DNA of 64,000 bases from Blastococcus sp. DSM 46786 (lineage in GTDB: Bacteria > Actinomycetota > Actinomycetes > Mycobacteriales > Geodermatophilaceae), in contig NZ_FOAO01000013.1 of NCBI RefSeq assembly GCF_900109665.1, forward strand, positions 62,001 through 126,000. Direction: 5' to 3'. Numbering within the stretch: the first letter of the stretch is position 1; each line of letters starts with the position of its first letter. This document shows positions 50,484 through 62,352 of the stretch, piece by piece. Made by a program: the position numbers and the translations under genes. A model generated the notes under the pieces. It saw only the letters and a list, made by a program, of their open reading frames with translations. It made no database searches and was not told the DNA's origin.

Positions 50484-52634
50484 TCATACGGTGAAGGCCC
50501 CCAGCAGCCGGTTGAGCTCCTTGGACAGCCCGTCGAGCTCCTGCGCCGCCGAGCGCGCCCGCTCGACGTCCGAGGCGCTGTCGTCGGCGTCCCTGCTCAC
50601 CGAGGTGAGGGTGGTGGTGACGGCGCCGGCGCCCTCCGCGGCGGTGGCGACGCTGCGGCTGAGCTCGCGGGTGGTCGCCGTCTGCTCCTCGACGGCGCTG
50701 GCGATCGTCGTCTGGTGGTCGTTGATCGCCCGGACCACCTCGGCGATGCGCGAGATGGACCGGACCGCCTCCGTGGTCTCGGACTGGATTCCCTGGACCC
50801 GCTGGGCGATCTCCTCGCTGGCCTTCGCCGCCTCCTGGGCGAGGTCCTTGACCTCGTTGGCGACGACGGCGAAGCCCTTGCCCGCATCGCCGGCGCGGGC
50901 CGCCTCGATGGTGGCGTTGAGCGCGAGCAGGTTGGTCTGCTCGGCCACGCCGGAGATGACCTTCACGACGTCGCCGATCTCCGCAGAGCTCGCCCCGAGC
51001 GCGGCGATCGTCGTCTCGGTCGCCTCCGCGAGCGAGGCCGCCTGACGGCCGACCTCCGCCGCCTCGGCGGCGCTGCGGGCGATCTCGGTGATCGAGGCCC
51101 CCATCTCCTCGGCGCCGGCGGCGGCCGACGAGACGCTGCTGCTGATCTCCGACGCGACGCCGTGCGCCCCCTGGGCCTGGTCGCGGCTGCGGGAGGCGCG
51201 GTGCGCCAGCCCGTCGGCCACGGCCGACACCCCGGCGGCGGACGACGCGACCTCCTGGGCGCAGCGGTGGATGTCGCGCACCGTGCCGGCCACCTTGTCG
51301 ACGAACCGGTTGAACGCGCCGGAGAGCTGCCCGACCTCGTCGTCGCGGGAGTCGTCCATCCGCTGGGTCAGGTCGCCCTCCCCGTCGGCGATCTCGGCCA
51401 TGCGGTCGCGCAGGCGCGTCAGCGGCTGGGTGAGCCGGCGGCCGACCCACAGCGCGATCAGCCCGCCCACGACGGCGATCGCGAGCGCGGCGAGCACCAT
51501 CGCCCAGACCATCGACGTGCGGCCCTCGGCCAGCGCGTCCGTGGCACCGGCGAAGTCGGCGTCGCGGGTGACGGCGGTGATCACCCAGTCCCACGGCGCG
51601 TAGTAGGAGACGCGGGCCGTCGTCGGGCCCTCCGCGGGGTCGACGTAGCGCACCGTCGCCTGCTCCCCGTCCTGCAGCGGGAGGGCGGCGTCGACGATCT
51701 GCTGCACGTAGGGGGCGCCCTCGGCGTCCGTGGTGTCGATCAGCTGCTCGCCGTCCTGCGCCCCGTCCGGGCTCACCAGGACGGTGCCGGCGCGGTCGCC
51801 GGTGCCGCCGTAGACCTCGATGTGGCCGTTCTCGCCGATGGTCGTGGACTCGAGGCCCTGGCGCAGAGCGGGCAGGTTCGTCTGCTTCACGCCGACGTAG
51901 AGCACGCCGACCACGTCACCGGCGGGGCCGAGGATCGGCTCGTAGGCCGAGACCAGCCACGAGTCGACGACGAACGCGTTGCCGCGGTAGGTCTGACCGC
52001 TGCTCACCGCGGCGGCGACCGGGTTGGGCTTCCCGTCGGGGTTGACGGCCGGGATGTAGGTGCCGATGGCGCGGGAACCGGAGGCGGCCTGCACGTTCGT
52101 CGCGACGCGCAGGAAGTTGCCCTCGGGCGTCTTCTGGAAGAGCGTCACGGTGGCGCCGACCATCGACATGATGTCGTCGACGACCGGGGTCCGGACGGCC
52201 ATGTCGGTGTTCTGGCCCAGCCACTCGCCGCCGACCAGCACGCGGGGCAGGGCCACCGGGGTGACCTCGCCGTTCATCTGGTTCTTGGCGTCCCAGGTGA
52301 CCGGGTTGCGGCCGGAGCCGTCGATGGCGAAGCCCCCGGACTGCTGCAGCACGTACCGCGCCGCGTTGAGGTCGTAGTCGACCTTCATCGCCGTCGACGC
52401 GCCCTGGGTGGCGACGAGGTCGTAGGCGCCCCGGGCGGCGCGGCTGATGTTCTCCTCGACGAGGGCGTCCATGTCCCGCGCGGCGTCGTCGGCGAAGCGG
52501 CTGCTCTGCCAGGCGCTGACACCGCCCATGGCCACGCCGGTCACGGCGACACTGGCGACGGCCAGCGCCACCACCTTGGTGCGGATGCCCGTGTTCGAGG
52601 GAACCACCCAGGAGGGCAGGTTCGTCCAGCGCAT
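50484..52634 (-). CDS. Methyl-accepting chemotaxis protein with a Cache-type sensor
   Basis: 716 residues. Membrane segment 1 (about 20-42), an extracellular double-Cache-like sensor (about 45-365, with YEPILGPAGDVVGVLYVGVKQ), membrane segment 2 (about 368-392), HAMP (about 393-445) and a signalling domain whose hairpin tip is VISGVAEQTNLLALNATIEAARAG. The receptor has no C-terminal CheR-binding pentapeptide. GGAAGG precedes the ATG at 52634. No other chemotaxis gene is nearby. The ligand is unknown; Cache domains often sense small organic acids or amino acids. Confidence 0.92.
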   Translation of the reverse strand: MRWTNLPSWVVPSNTGIRTKVVALAVASVAVTGVAMGGVSAWQSSRFADDAARDMDALVEENISRAARGAYDLVATQGASTAMKVDYDLNAARYVLQQSGGFAIDGSGRNPVTWDAKNQMNGEVTPVALPRVLVGGEWLGQNTDMAVRTPVVDDIMSMVGATVTLFQKTPEGNFLRVATNVQAASGSRAIGTYIPAVNPDGKPNPVAAAVSSGQTYRGNAFVVDSWLVSAYEPILGPAGDVVGVLYVGVKQTNLPALRQGLESTTIGENGHIEVYGGTGDRAGTVLVSPDGAQDGEQLIDTTDAEGAPYVQQIVDAALPLQDGEQATVRYVDPAEGPTTARVSYYAPWDWVITAVTRDADFAGATDALAEGRTSMVWAMVLAALAIAVVGGLIALWVGRRLTQPLTRLRDRMAEIADGEGDLTQRMDDSRDDEVGQLSGAFNRFVDKVAGTVRDIHRCAQEVASSAAGVSAVADGLAHRASRSRDQAQGAHGVASEISSSVSSAAAGAEEMGASITEIARSAAEAAEVGRQAASLAEATETTIAALGASSAEIGDVVKVISGVAEQTNLLALNATIEAARAGDAGKGFAVVANEVKDLAQEAAKASEEIAQRVQGIQSETTEAVRSISRIAEVVRAINDHQTTIASAVEEQTATTRELSRSVATAAEGAGAVTTTLTSVSRDADDSASDVERARSAAQELDGLSKELNRLLGAFTV

Positions 52635-52899
52635 GTTCGGCCTTCCAGGTCGCTCGCGGCGGCAGGGAGCCGCCGTCCCCGACGCAATCGGCACTCCCGG
52701 GTCGATCCGGTACCGGAGCGGATGGTTCGTCACCTCCGCGTGCTGCGGAGGACCCCCGCTGTCATCGGCGCGACGGCCGCCGGCCCCTCCGGGGTGCCGG
52801 TGACGGCGACCGTGCGCGAAGGGCTGGACGAGGCGGTGACCTGCGGCATCATGTGCGGCACAACCCGGGTGCCGCCCGGTCGCTCCCGCGGAGGAACGC

Positions 52900-53925
52900 A
52901 TGCGCATCGGCATCCTGACCGGGGGCGGCGACTGCCCCGGCCTCAACGCGGTCATCCGCGCCGTGGTCCGCAAGGGCGTCGGGCACGACGGCGACGAGGT
53001 GGTCGGCTTCCGCGACGGCTGGCGGGGTCTCCTGGACGGCGACGCCGTACCGCTGGACCTGGCGGCGGTGCGCGGGATCCTGCCCCGCGGCGGCACCGTC
53101 CTCGGCACCTCGCGCACCAACCCCTACGCGCTGGACGACGGCCCCGAGCGGGTGCTGTCCTGCCTCGACCGGTTCGGCATCGACGCGCTGGTCCCCATCG
53201 GCGGGGAGGACACCCTCGGCGTCGCCACCCGCCTGGCCGAGCGGGGGGTGCGCGTGGTCGGGGTGCCCAAGACCATCGACAACGACCTGGACGCCACCGA
53301 TTACACGTTCGGCTTCGACACCGCGGTGGGCGTGGCGACGGAGGCGATCGACCGGTTGCACACCACCGGGGACAGCCACCACCGCACGCTGGTCGTCGAG
53401 GTCATGGGCCGCCACGCCGGGTGGATCGCGCTGCACGCGGGCATGGCCGGCGGGGCGAACGTCATCCTGATCCCCGAGCACCCGTTCGACGTCGACGCCG
53501 TCGTCGCGCACGTGCAGCACCGCTTCGACACGGGCTTCTCGCCGATCGTCGTCGTCTCCGAGGGCGCGCAGGCCGCCGACGGCGCCCTGACCGTGTCGGC
53601 CGGGCAGGCGGACGCGTTCGGGCACGTCCGCCTCGGCGGGATCGGCCCGGCGCTGGCCGCCCTGCTCGAGGAGCGGACCGGCCGGGAGTCGCGCGCGGTC
53701 GTCCTGGGGCACCTGCAGCGCGGCGGCACGCCCTCGCCCTTCGACCGCGTGCTGGCCACCCGCTTCGGGCTGGCGGCCCTCGAGGCGGTGCACGACGGGG
53801 AGGCGGGCGTCATGGTCGCGCTGCGCGGCACCGACATCGTGCGGGTCCCGCTGGCCACCGCCACCGCACGGCTGAAGCTCGTGCCGGCGGAGCGCTACGC
53901 CGAGGCCGAGGTCTTCTTCGGCTGA
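52900..53925 (+). CDS. pfkA: 6-phosphofructokinase, actinobacterial type
   Basis: 341 residues. ILTGGGDCPGLNAVIR binds the phosphoryl donor, PKTIDNDL holds the catalytic Asp, and MGRHAGWIAL and GHLQRGG bind fructose-6-phosphate. At the donor-determining positions it has D104 (GGED) and K124 (PKTIDND), the pair typical of pyrophosphate-dependent enzymes, whereas ATP-dependent ones have Gly at 104. The donor may thus be PPi, but experiments are needed because this rule has exceptions. GGAGG lies before the ATG. The 265 bp upstream show no gene. Confidence 0.92.
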   Translation: MRIGILTGGGDCPGLNAVIRAVVRKGVGHDGDEVVGFRDGWRGLLDGDAVPLDLAAVRGILPRGGTVLGTSRTNPYALDDGPERVLSCLDRFGIDALVPIGGEDTLGVATRLAERGVRVVGVPKTIDNDLDATDYTFGFDTAVGVATEAIDRLHTTGDSHHRTLVVEVMGRHAGWIALHAGMAGGANVILIPEHPFDVDAVVAHVQHRFDTGFSPIVVVSEGAQAADGALTVSAGQADAFGHVRLGGIGPALAALLEERTGRESRAVVLGHLQRGGTPSPFDRVLATRFGLAALEAVHDGEAGVMVALRGTDIVRVPLATATARLKLVPAERYAEAEVFFG

Positions 53926-54026
53926 CGCACCGGCGTCCCCGGCCCGCTCCCGGGTCCGGCGGCGGGCGTGCGGGTCGTGGGGAGGAGCGCCGGGTGCTCC
54001 CACCGATCGGGGACCGACCGCGGTAG

Positions 54027-56409
<2,383 letters not shown>

Positions 56410-56464
56410 CGTCGTGCGCCGGGGCGCGCCGGCATTCCGCACCGCGCCGTGGCGTGCCGAGCGG

Positions 56465-56513
56465 TGTCCCGCAGACGGACATCCCGGCCGGGCGAACGTC
56501 CGCTGCAGGGACA
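56465..56513. terminator. Imperfect hairpin between convergent genes
   Basis: TGTCCCGCAGACGGAC (56465-56480) and GTCCGCTGCAGGGACA (56498-56513) pair with two small bulges. It lies in the 177-nt gap between the threonine aldolase and nfo genes and may stop both. Confidence 0.5.
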
Positions 56514-56586
56514 TCGCCCGGGGCTGCGCCGGCTCACAACCCGTGGGTGGTCACCTCACGCCCCGGGCGTCGCGGCGGTGGAGCGG

Positions 56587-57483
56587 TCAGTCGCCGATCA
56601 ACGCGTTCAGCAGCTTGATGTCGCGGGCGTGGCCACCGCACGGGTCGCCGTCCCGCACGCTCGGCGTCTCCACGACCATGGGCACCCCCGCGGTCGTGCG
56701 GTGCCGCACCAGCTCGGCGAACGGGCCGGTGCCGTACGCGCCGGAGCCGATCAGCCCCTCCCCGATGGTCGTGTGCCGGTCGCGCCGGGACCCGCAGGTG
56801 TCGAGCGAGTCGTTCACGTGCACCAGGCCCAGCCGGCCGGGGCCGACGGTCGCCTCGAGCGCATCGAGGGTCGCCGACATCCCGCCGGGTGCGGCGAGGT
56901 CGTGCCCGGCGGCCCAGGCGTGGCAGGTGTCGAAGCAGACGCCGAGCAGCGGGTGGTGCTCCAGCGCCGCGAAGTACGGGCCCAGGTCCTCGACCGTGGC
57001 GGCCAGCGCCTTGCCGCCACCGGCCGTGGGCTCGACGAGCAGCCGCGGCCCGTCCGGGTCGGCGGCCTCCAGCACCGGCAGCAGCTGCTCGTGCAGCTGG
57101 CGCAGCGCCGGCTCGTAGCGGTCCTCGCCCACCGCGGAGCCGGCGTGCACGACCACCCCCTGGCACCCCAGCTGCGCCCCGCGCCGCAGGTTGTGCGCGA
57201 TCGAGGCGATCGACTGCGCCACGGTCGCCTCGGTGGGGGAGCCGACGTTGACCAGGAACGGGGTGTGGATGAACGACGGGACCCCGCGCTCGGCGCACCC
57301 GGCGGTGAACAGGGCGTCCTGCCGCGGGTCGCCGTCGGTGAGCCGCCAGCCGCGCGGGTTGCCGACGAACACCTGCACGGCCCGGGCGCCGACGGCGTCG
57401 GTGTAGGGGAGACCGCCCTTGGCCAGGCCGCCCTTGATCTGGATGTGCGCGCCGATCGGCGGCACGGCGGAGGTGTTCGGCAC
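56587..57483 (-). CDS. nfo: Deoxyribonuclease IV (endonuclease IV, AP endonuclease family 2)
   Basis: 298 residues. IGAHIQIKGGL (first metal His region), FIHTPFLVNVGSP, VVVHAGS, LLVEPTAGGGK, CFDTCHAWAAGHD, LVHVNDS and VVETPS trace the three-zinc site of endonuclease IV. The enzyme cuts the DNA backbone 5' to abasic sites. The GTG at 57483 lies 4 nt after the kinase stop, with GGTAGG upstream, so it is co-transcribed with the PASTA kinase. Confidence 0.93.
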   Translation of the reverse strand: MPNTSAVPPIGAHIQIKGGLAKGGLPYTDAVGARAVQVFVGNPRGWRLTDGDPRQDALFTAGCAERGVPSFIHTPFLVNVGSPTEATVAQSIASIAHNLRRGAQLGCQGVVVHAGSAVGEDRYEPALRQLHEQLLPVLEAADPDGPRLLVEPTAGGGKALAATVEDLGPYFAALEHHPLLGVCFDTCHAWAAGHDLAAPGGMSATLDALEATVGPGRLGLVHVNDSLDTCGSRRDRHTTIGEGLIGSGAYGTGPFAELVRHRTTAGVPMVVETPSVRDGDPCGGHARDIKLLNALIGD

Positions 57484-57487
57484 GGAC

Positions 57488-59470
57488 CTACCCGAAGCTG
57501 AGCAGGATGGTGACGGAGGTGCCGCGCTCGACCGTCTCGCCGGCGGCGGGGCTCTGCCGCAGCACCCGGTTGCCGAAGAAGCGGGTGGCCTCCACCTCGA
57601 GACCCGCCTGCTGCAGGATCGACGCGGCCTCGTCGCCGCCCAGGCCGACGACGTCGGGGACGGTGACCAGCGGGACGCCGGCGGAGACCTGGATGCGCAC
57701 GGTGCTGCCGTAGGCGACCGGACCGGCCGCGGGGCCCGGCTCGACGGCCATGACCTCGCCCTGGTCGACCTGGTCGCTGCGCCCGTCCTCGATGCGCTCG
57801 ACGACGAAGCCCAGGGCCTCCAGGTTCGACGTCGCCTGCTCGGGGGTCTGCCCGGTCACGTCGGGGACGGCGACCGGCGCCCGGCCCTGGCTGACCACGA
57901 CGGTCACCACCTGGTCGCGCTTGAGCGCGGTGCCGGCGGCCGGGTCGAAGGCGACCACGTGGCCCGGGGGCACCTGGTCGTCGAAGGCCTCGCCGCGGGT
58001 GATCTGGATCGGCAGGTCCGCCTGCAGGCGCGCCTCCACCTCGTCGACGGGCAGGCCGACGAGCTCCGGTGGCACCGTGTAGCGCTCGGGGCCCTTCGAG
58101 ACGACGACGCGGACGTCGGTGCCCCGGATGACCTCACCCGTCGCGGGATCGGTGGAGATCACGACGCCCGCGGGCACCTCCTCGCTCCACTCCTGGACCA
58201 CCGGGTCGGGGTCGAGGCCGGCGTCCTGCAGCAGGTCGATGGCCGCGCTCTCCTGCTTGCCGGTCAGCGCGGGGACATCGGTCCAGCGGCCGGAGCCCAG
58301 CCACCAGCCGACGGCACCCACCGTCACGGCCATGAGCAGGACGACGGCGATCAGCAGCCGGGCGCGGCGCCGGCGGACGTGGTCGGGGACGCCGGGGCGC
58401 GGCCGGCCGGGAGCGGGCCGGCGGCCGTGCACGTCGGTGGTGGGCCCGGCACCCATGCCCGGCAGCGTGCTGGTGCGACCCGACCGCGCACCGCGGTCGG
58501 CGAGCACCGCGGTGCCGGGGTTGCTCGGGTGGCCGGGGCGGGGGCGGGTCGGCCGGTTGGTCGGCCGCAGCGTGCCGGGCCCGGCGCTCTGCCCGGTCGG
58601 CACGGGGACCGGCTCGATGCCGAGGTCGGTGCGGACGTCGTTCAGCTCGGCGAGGAACGCCCCGGCGTCCAGGGGCCGGCCGGCGGGGTCGCGCCGGGTG
58701 GTGCGGGCCACCAGCTCGTCGACCTGCCACGGCAGGCCGGGGACCTCGGCGGACGGCGCGGGGACGTCGTGGTGCACGTGCTGGTAGGCGACCGCCAGCG
58801 GGGTGTCGCCGCCGAAGGGCGGGTGCCCGGTGAGCATCTCGTAGAGCACGATGCCCGCGGCGTAGATGTCGCTGCGGGCATCGGCGCGACCGCGCTCGAG
58901 CTGCTCGGGGGAGAGGTAGGCGACGGTGCCGATCAGCACCCCGCCGGTCTGGCTGGTCTGCCCGGTGCCGACGACGGCGCGCGCGAGGCCGAAGTCGGCC
59001 ACCTTCACCACGCCGTCGACGCCGATCAGCACGTTCTCCGGCTTGATGTCGCGGTGCACGATCCCGGCGCGGTGCGCGGCGGTCAGCCCGGCGAGCACCG
59101 GCTCCAGGACGGCGAACGACTCGGCGACGGTGAGCCGGCCGCGGGCGCTGAGCAGGTCGCGCAGCGTGCGGCCGCGCACCAGCTCCATGACCAGGAAGAC
59201 CAGCCCCTGGTCGCTGCCCTGGTCGCTGACGCCGACGACGTTCGGGTGGCTGAGCATCGCCGCCGCGCGCGCCTCGCGGGTGAACCGGTCGACGAACGTC
59301 GGGTCGTGCGCCAGGTGCTCGGCCATCACCTTGACGGCGACGGTCTTGTGCAGCCGGAGGTCGGTGGCCGCGTAGACGGTGGACATGCCGCCCCGCGCCA
59401 CCCGCTCCTCGAGGCGGTAGCGCCCCTCGAGAACGAGGCCGACCACGGGGTCGGTCACGGCGGTGTCCAC
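57488..59470 (-). CDS. pknL: PASTA-domain Ser/Thr protein kinase at the pknL locus
   Basis: 660 residues. The kinase domain (about 18-280) is canonical: VARGGMSTVY, K47 in VAVKVM, HRDIKPEN with D141, DFG with D159 and an activation loop TSQTGGVLIGTVAYLSPEQ. A Pro/Arg linker precedes a membrane helix (about 371-391), and four PASTA repeats (from about 398 to the end) face outside, suited to bind muropeptides or lipid II. M. tuberculosis PknL at this locus lacks PASTA repeats, so this is the fuller form. Its likely substrate, the Rv2175c homologue, is encoded at 62352. The GTG at 59470 has TACACT 7 nt upstream. Confidence 0.92.
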   Translation of the reverse strand: MDTAVTDPVVGLVLEGRYRLEERVARGGMSTVYAATDLRLHKTVAVKVMAEHLAHDPTFVDRFTREARAAAMLSHPNVVGVSDQGSDQGLVFLVMELVRGRTLRDLLSARGRLTVAESFAVLEPVLAGLTAAHRAGIVHRDIKPENVLIGVDGVVKVADFGLARAVVGTGQTSQTGGVLIGTVAYLSPEQLERGRADARSDIYAAGIVLYEMLTGHPPFGGDTPLAVAYQHVHHDVPAPSAEVPGLPWQVDELVARTTRRDPAGRPLDAGAFLAELNDVRTDLGIEPVPVPTGQSAGPGTLRPTNRPTRPRPGHPSNPGTAVLADRGARSGRTSTLPGMGAGPTTDVHGRRPAPGRPRPGVPDHVRRRRARLLIAVVLLMAVTVGAVGWWLGSGRWTDVPALTGKQESAAIDLLQDAGLDPDPVVQEWSEEVPAGVVISTDPATGEVIRGTDVRVVVSKGPERYTVPPELVGLPVDEVEARLQADLPIQITRGEAFDDQVPPGHVVAFDPAAGTALKRDQVVTVVVSQGRAPVAVPDVTGQTPEQATSNLEALGFVVERIEDGRSDQVDQGEVMAVEPGPAAGPVAYGSTVRIQVSAGVPLVTVPDVVGLGGDEAASILQQAGLEVEATRFFGNRVLRQSPAAGETVERGTSVTILLSFG

Positions 59471-59477
59471 ACGGCCG

Positions 59478-59483
59478 AGTGTA
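59478..59483 (-). promoter_or_regulatory. -10 element of the PASTA kinase-nfo operon (leaderless layout)
   Basis: TACACT on the minus strand ends 7 nt before the GTG at 59470. Confidence 0.5.
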
Positions 59484-59580
59484 GGAGCGACGAGGGCGCT
59501 GGTCGCTCCACGACGCGGCGAGGGGGATCACCGGGGCGCCTGTGACGCGTGGTCGGGGTGCGGCACATCACCCCGGCCAC

Positions 59581-59619
59581 CCTCCCGTGACCCGCCGCGG
59601 ACCTGCGCGCCACGGGAGG
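59581..59619 (-). terminator. Hairpin terminator after glyA
   Basis: CCTCCCGTG (59581-59589) pairs with CACGGGAGG (59611-59619), 7 nt beyond the glyA stop. Confidence 0.6.
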
Positions 59620-59625
59620 TGCGGC

Positions 59626-61089
59626 TTAGGCGAGGTCGAGGCCCGGGTACAGGGGGTGCGCCGCCAGCAGTTCGGCGGCGGCCGCGCGGGTGCGCTCGGC
59701 GACCCCGTCGGCGACGACGTACTTCGCCCGCGACGCGCCGCCGTCGCGCGTGGCGGTCGGCGTGGTGGCGGACAGCACGTCGACGATCAGCTCCGCCGTC
59801 CGGTCGAACTCTCCCGAGCCGAAGCCGCGGCTGGTGAGCGCCGGGGTGCCCAGCCGGATGCCGGAGGTGTACCAGGCCCCGTTCGCGTCGGCCGGGACGG
59901 CGTTGCGGTTGGTGACGATGCCGGCGTCCAGCAGCGCGGACTCCGCCTGGCGGCCGGTGAGCCCGAACCCGGTGACGTCGACGAGCACCAGGTGGTTGTC
60001 GGTGCCGCCGGTGACCAGCCGGGCGCCGCGCCTGGTCAGCCCCTCGGCCAGGCCCTGCGCGTTGTCGGCCACCGCCTGCGCGTAGCCCGCGAACTCGGGA
60101 CGCCGGGCCTCGGCGAACGCCACCGCCTTGGCGGCCATGACGTGGGGGAGGGGGCCGCCGAGCACCATCGGGCACCCGCGGTCGACGGCGTCGGCGAACT
60201 CCGGCTGCGCGAGCACGAAGCCGCCGCGCGGGCCGCGCAGGGACTTGTGGCTGGTGCTGGTGACGATGTGCGCGTGCGGCACCGGGTCGAAGTCGCCGGT
60301 CAGCACCTTGCCGGCGACCAGGCCGGCGAAGTGCGCCATGTCGACGACGAGCGTGGCGCCCACCTCGTCGGCGATCTCGCGCATCGCCGCGAAGTCCACC
60401 CGCCGCGGGTAGGCCGAGTAGCCGGCCACGAGGACCAGCGGCCGGAACTCGCGCGCCCGGGCGCGGACCGCGGCGTAGTCGAGCAGCCCGGTGGCGGGGT
60501 CGGTGCCGTAGGAGGACTGCTCGAACATCTTGCCGCTGATGTTGGGCCGGAAGCCGTGGGTGAGGTGGCCGCCGGCGTCCAGCGACATGCCGAGCATCCG
60601 CTGGTCGCCCAGCGCGCGGCGCAGCGTCGCCCAGTCGGCGTCGGTGAGGTCGTTGACGTGGCGGGCGCCGGCCTGCTGCAGGGCGGGCAGCTCCACCCGC
60701 TGCGCGAGCACGGCCCAGAAGGCGACCAGGTTGGCGTCGATGCCCGAGTGCGGCTGGACGTAGGCGTAGGGCGCGCCGAACAGCTCGCGGGCGTGCTCGG
60801 CGGCGAGCGCCTCGACGGTGTCGACGTTCTGGCAGCCGGCGTAGAAGCGGTGCCCGACCGTGCCCTCGGCGTACTTGTCGCTGAACCAGTTGCCCATGGT
60901 GAGCAGCACGGCGGGGCTGGCGTAGTTCTCGCTGGCGATCAGCTTCAGCGAGCCGCGCTGGTCGGTGAGCTCCTGGCTGATCGCGTCGGCGACCCGGGGC
61001 TCGACGGCCCCGATGACCTCCAGGGCGCTGCGGTAGGCGGCCGAGGCGGCGGCGCCGTCGAAGGAGTGGGTGGTGCGGGCTGCGGTCAT
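59626..61089 (-). CDS. glyA: Serine hydroxymethyltransferase
   Basis: 487 residues, longer than the usual 420, with an insertion around [31 protein letters not shown] (about 160-200) found in some actinobacteria. PLP lysine K282 in [41 protein letters not shown] and [13 protein letters not shown] are diagnostic. It interconverts serine and glycine with tetrahydrofolate. The ATG at 61089 has AGGAG 5 nt upstream and lies at the end of a ZTP riboswitch leader. Confidence 0.95.
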   Translation of the reverse strand: MTAARTTHSFDGAAASAAYRSALEVIGAVEPRVADAISQELTDQRGSLKLIASENYASPAVLLTMGNWFSDKYAEGTVGHRFYAGCQNVDTVEALAAEHARELFGAPYAYVQPHSGIDANLVAFWAVLAQRVELPALQQAGARHVNDLTDADWATLRRALGDQRMLGMSLDAGGHLTHGFRPNISGKMFEQSSYGTDPATGLLDYAAVRARAREFRPLVLVAGYSAYPRRVDFAAMREIADEVGATLVVDMAHFAGLVAGKVLTGDFDPVPHAHIVTSTSHKSLRGPRGGFVLAQPEFADAVDRGCPMVLGGPLPHVMAAKAVAFAEARRPEFAGYAQAVADNAQGLAEGLTRRGARLVTGGTDNHLVLVDVTGFGLTGRQAESALLDAGIVTNRNAVPADANGAWYTSGIRLGTPALTSRGFGSGEFDRTAELIVDVLSATTPTATRDGGASRAKYVVADGVAERTRAAAAELLAAHPLYPGLDLA

Positions 61090-61116
61090 GGGGGCTCCTG
61101 CGCAGGACGACGGTGA

Positions 61117-61195
61117 GGTGCCCAGGCGCACGGCGACGGTGGTGCGGGCCGCTCCCCGGTGGTGGTCCACCTCGACGCGCCAGTCACGGCCCTCG
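61117..61195 (-). promoter_or_regulatory. ZTP (pfl) riboswitch controlling glyA
   Basis: On the minus strand: GGGCCGTGACTGGCG, then CCACCGGGGAGCGGCCC, which re-pairs with the first segment, and after a loop GCGCCTGGGCACC, the conserved pfl 3' knot. This is the pfl motif as I know it; it binds ZTP/ZMP and switches folate and purine genes on when one-carbon units run short. Its place before glyA agrees with that role. The boundaries are approximate. Confidence 0.87.
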
Positions 61196-61198
61196 GAG

Positions 61199-61227
61199 AG
61201 GTTATCGCGCCGCCACCACGGTGTCGG
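61199..61227 (-). promoter_or_regulatory. Promoter of the ZTP riboswitch-glyA transcript
   Basis: Minus-strand CCGACA (61227-61222) and TAACCT (61204-61199) are 17 nt apart; transcription would start near 61192, the first base of the riboswitch. The -10 includes the stop codon TAA of the upstream oxidase gene. Confidence 0.5.
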
Positions 61228-62338
61228 CGGGCACCGACCGGACGTCGTCCAGCCCGCACAGCACCATCGTGTGCTCGAGCTCCTCGGTGAGCCCGGCGAG
61301 GACCCGGGTCACGCCCGCTTCGCCGCCGGTGGCGAGCCCCCACACGACCGGTCGGCCGAGGAAGACCGCCGACGCGCCGAGGGCGAGCGCGGTCAGCGCG
61401 TCCGAGCCCGACCGGATGCCGCCGTCGGCGTAGACCTCGACCTCCTCGCCCACGGCCTCGACCACCTCGGGGAGCGCCTGCGCGCTGCTGATCGCCGGGT
61501 CCACCTGCCGGCCCCCGTGCGTGGTGACCCAGACGGCGGCGGCGCCGGCCTGCACGCAGCGGATGGCGTCGTCGCCCCGGAGCACCCCCTTCACCACCAC
61601 GGGCAACCCGGACAGCTCGCCGAAGCGGGCGATCTCGTCGAAGGTCCAGGTGCCGGTGGCCAGGCCGTCCAGCGTCGGCTCCTCGCCCTCCGGCGGCCGG
61701 TTCGCCATCCGCACGCCGGCGCGGTGCACGAAGTCGTGCCGCAGGTCGCGGCGGCGGCGCCCGAGCAGCGGGACGTCGACGGTGAGGACCAGCGCCCGGT
61801 AGCCGGCGTCCCCGGCGCGGCGGGCGAGGTCGTCGGTGTGCCGCTCGGAGTGCAGCCGGTAGAGCTGGAACCACTTCGGGCTCGCGGGCGCGACGGCGGC
61901 GACCTCCTCCAGGCTGTGGTTCGCGCTGGTGGACACGGTCATCAGGGCGCCGGTGGCGGCGGCGGCCCGGGCGGTGGCGAGCTCACCGTCGGGGTGCGCC
62001 ATGGCCTGGTAGGCCCAGGGGGCGATGCCGATCGGGGTGCGCACCGGGCTGCCCAGCAGCTCGGTGCCGAGCGCGGCGGTCGTGGTGCCGCGCAGCACCC
62101 GCGGCCGCAGCCGCCACGCCCGCCAGGCGGCCGTGGCCTCGCGCATCGTCGTCTCGCTCTCGGCGCCGCCGGCGTAGTAGTCGTACACCGGTGCGGTGAG
62201 CAGCTGCCGCGAGCGGGCCTCCAGCTCCGCGAAGTCCACGAAGGGCGGTTCCGCGCGGGGCTCCTCGGCGACCTCGGCCGCCTCGTCCCGCCCGCTCGTC
62301 CCCGGTACCGGGCTGCTCGCTGGTCCGCCGCTCGCCAT
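61202..62338 (-). CDS. FMN-dependent alpha-hydroxy-acid oxidase/dehydrogenase
   Basis: 378 residues. [82 protein letters not shown] and the catalytic-His block TTHGGRQVD identify the L-lactate/glycolate oxidase family. The substrate cannot be fixed from sequence. The ATG at 62338 has TAGAGT 8 nt upstream and no Shine-Dalgarno. It lies between glyA and the Rv2175c-like gene, which breaks the order seen in mycobacteria. Confidence 0.9.
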   Translation of the reverse strand: MASGGPASSPVPGTSGRDEAAEVAEEPRAEPPFVDFAELEARSRQLLTAPVYDYYAGGAESETTMREATAAWRAWRLRPRVLRGTTTAALGTELLGSPVRTPIGIAPWAYQAMAHPDGELATARAAAATGALMTVSTSANHSLEEVAAVAPASPKWFQLYRLHSERHTDDLARRAGDAGYRALVLTVDVPLLGRRRRDLRHDFVHRAGVRMANRPPEGEEPTLDGLATGTWTFDEIARFGELSGLPVVVKGVLRGDDAIRCVQAGAAAVWVTTHGGRQVDPAISSAQALPEVVEAVGEEVEVYADGGIRSGSDALTALALGASAVFLGRPVVWGLATGGEAGVTRVLAGLTEELEHTMVLCGLDDVRSVPADTVVAAR

Positions 62339-62343
62339 AGGCT
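62338..62343 (+). promoter_or_regulatory. -10 element of the Rv2175c-like gene (leaderless, overlaps divergent start)
   Basis: TAGGCT ends 8 nt before the ATG at 62352. Its first base is the first base of the start codon of the divergent oxidase gene. Confidence 0.55.
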
Positions 62344-62346
62344 GAC

Positions 62347-62352
62347 ACTCTA
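62347..62352 (-). promoter_or_regulatory. -10 element of the hydroxy-acid oxidase (leaderless, overlaps divergent start)
   Basis: TAGAGT on the minus strand ends 8 nt before the ATG at 62338. Its first base pairs with the first base of the plus-strand start codon at 62352. Confidence 0.5.

Noticed and set aside
52635-52899. Flagellar sigma factor promoter for the chemoreceptor (GCCGATTG on the minus strand)
   Set aside because: The -10-like sequence matches partly, but no TAAA-type -35 lies at the required distance.
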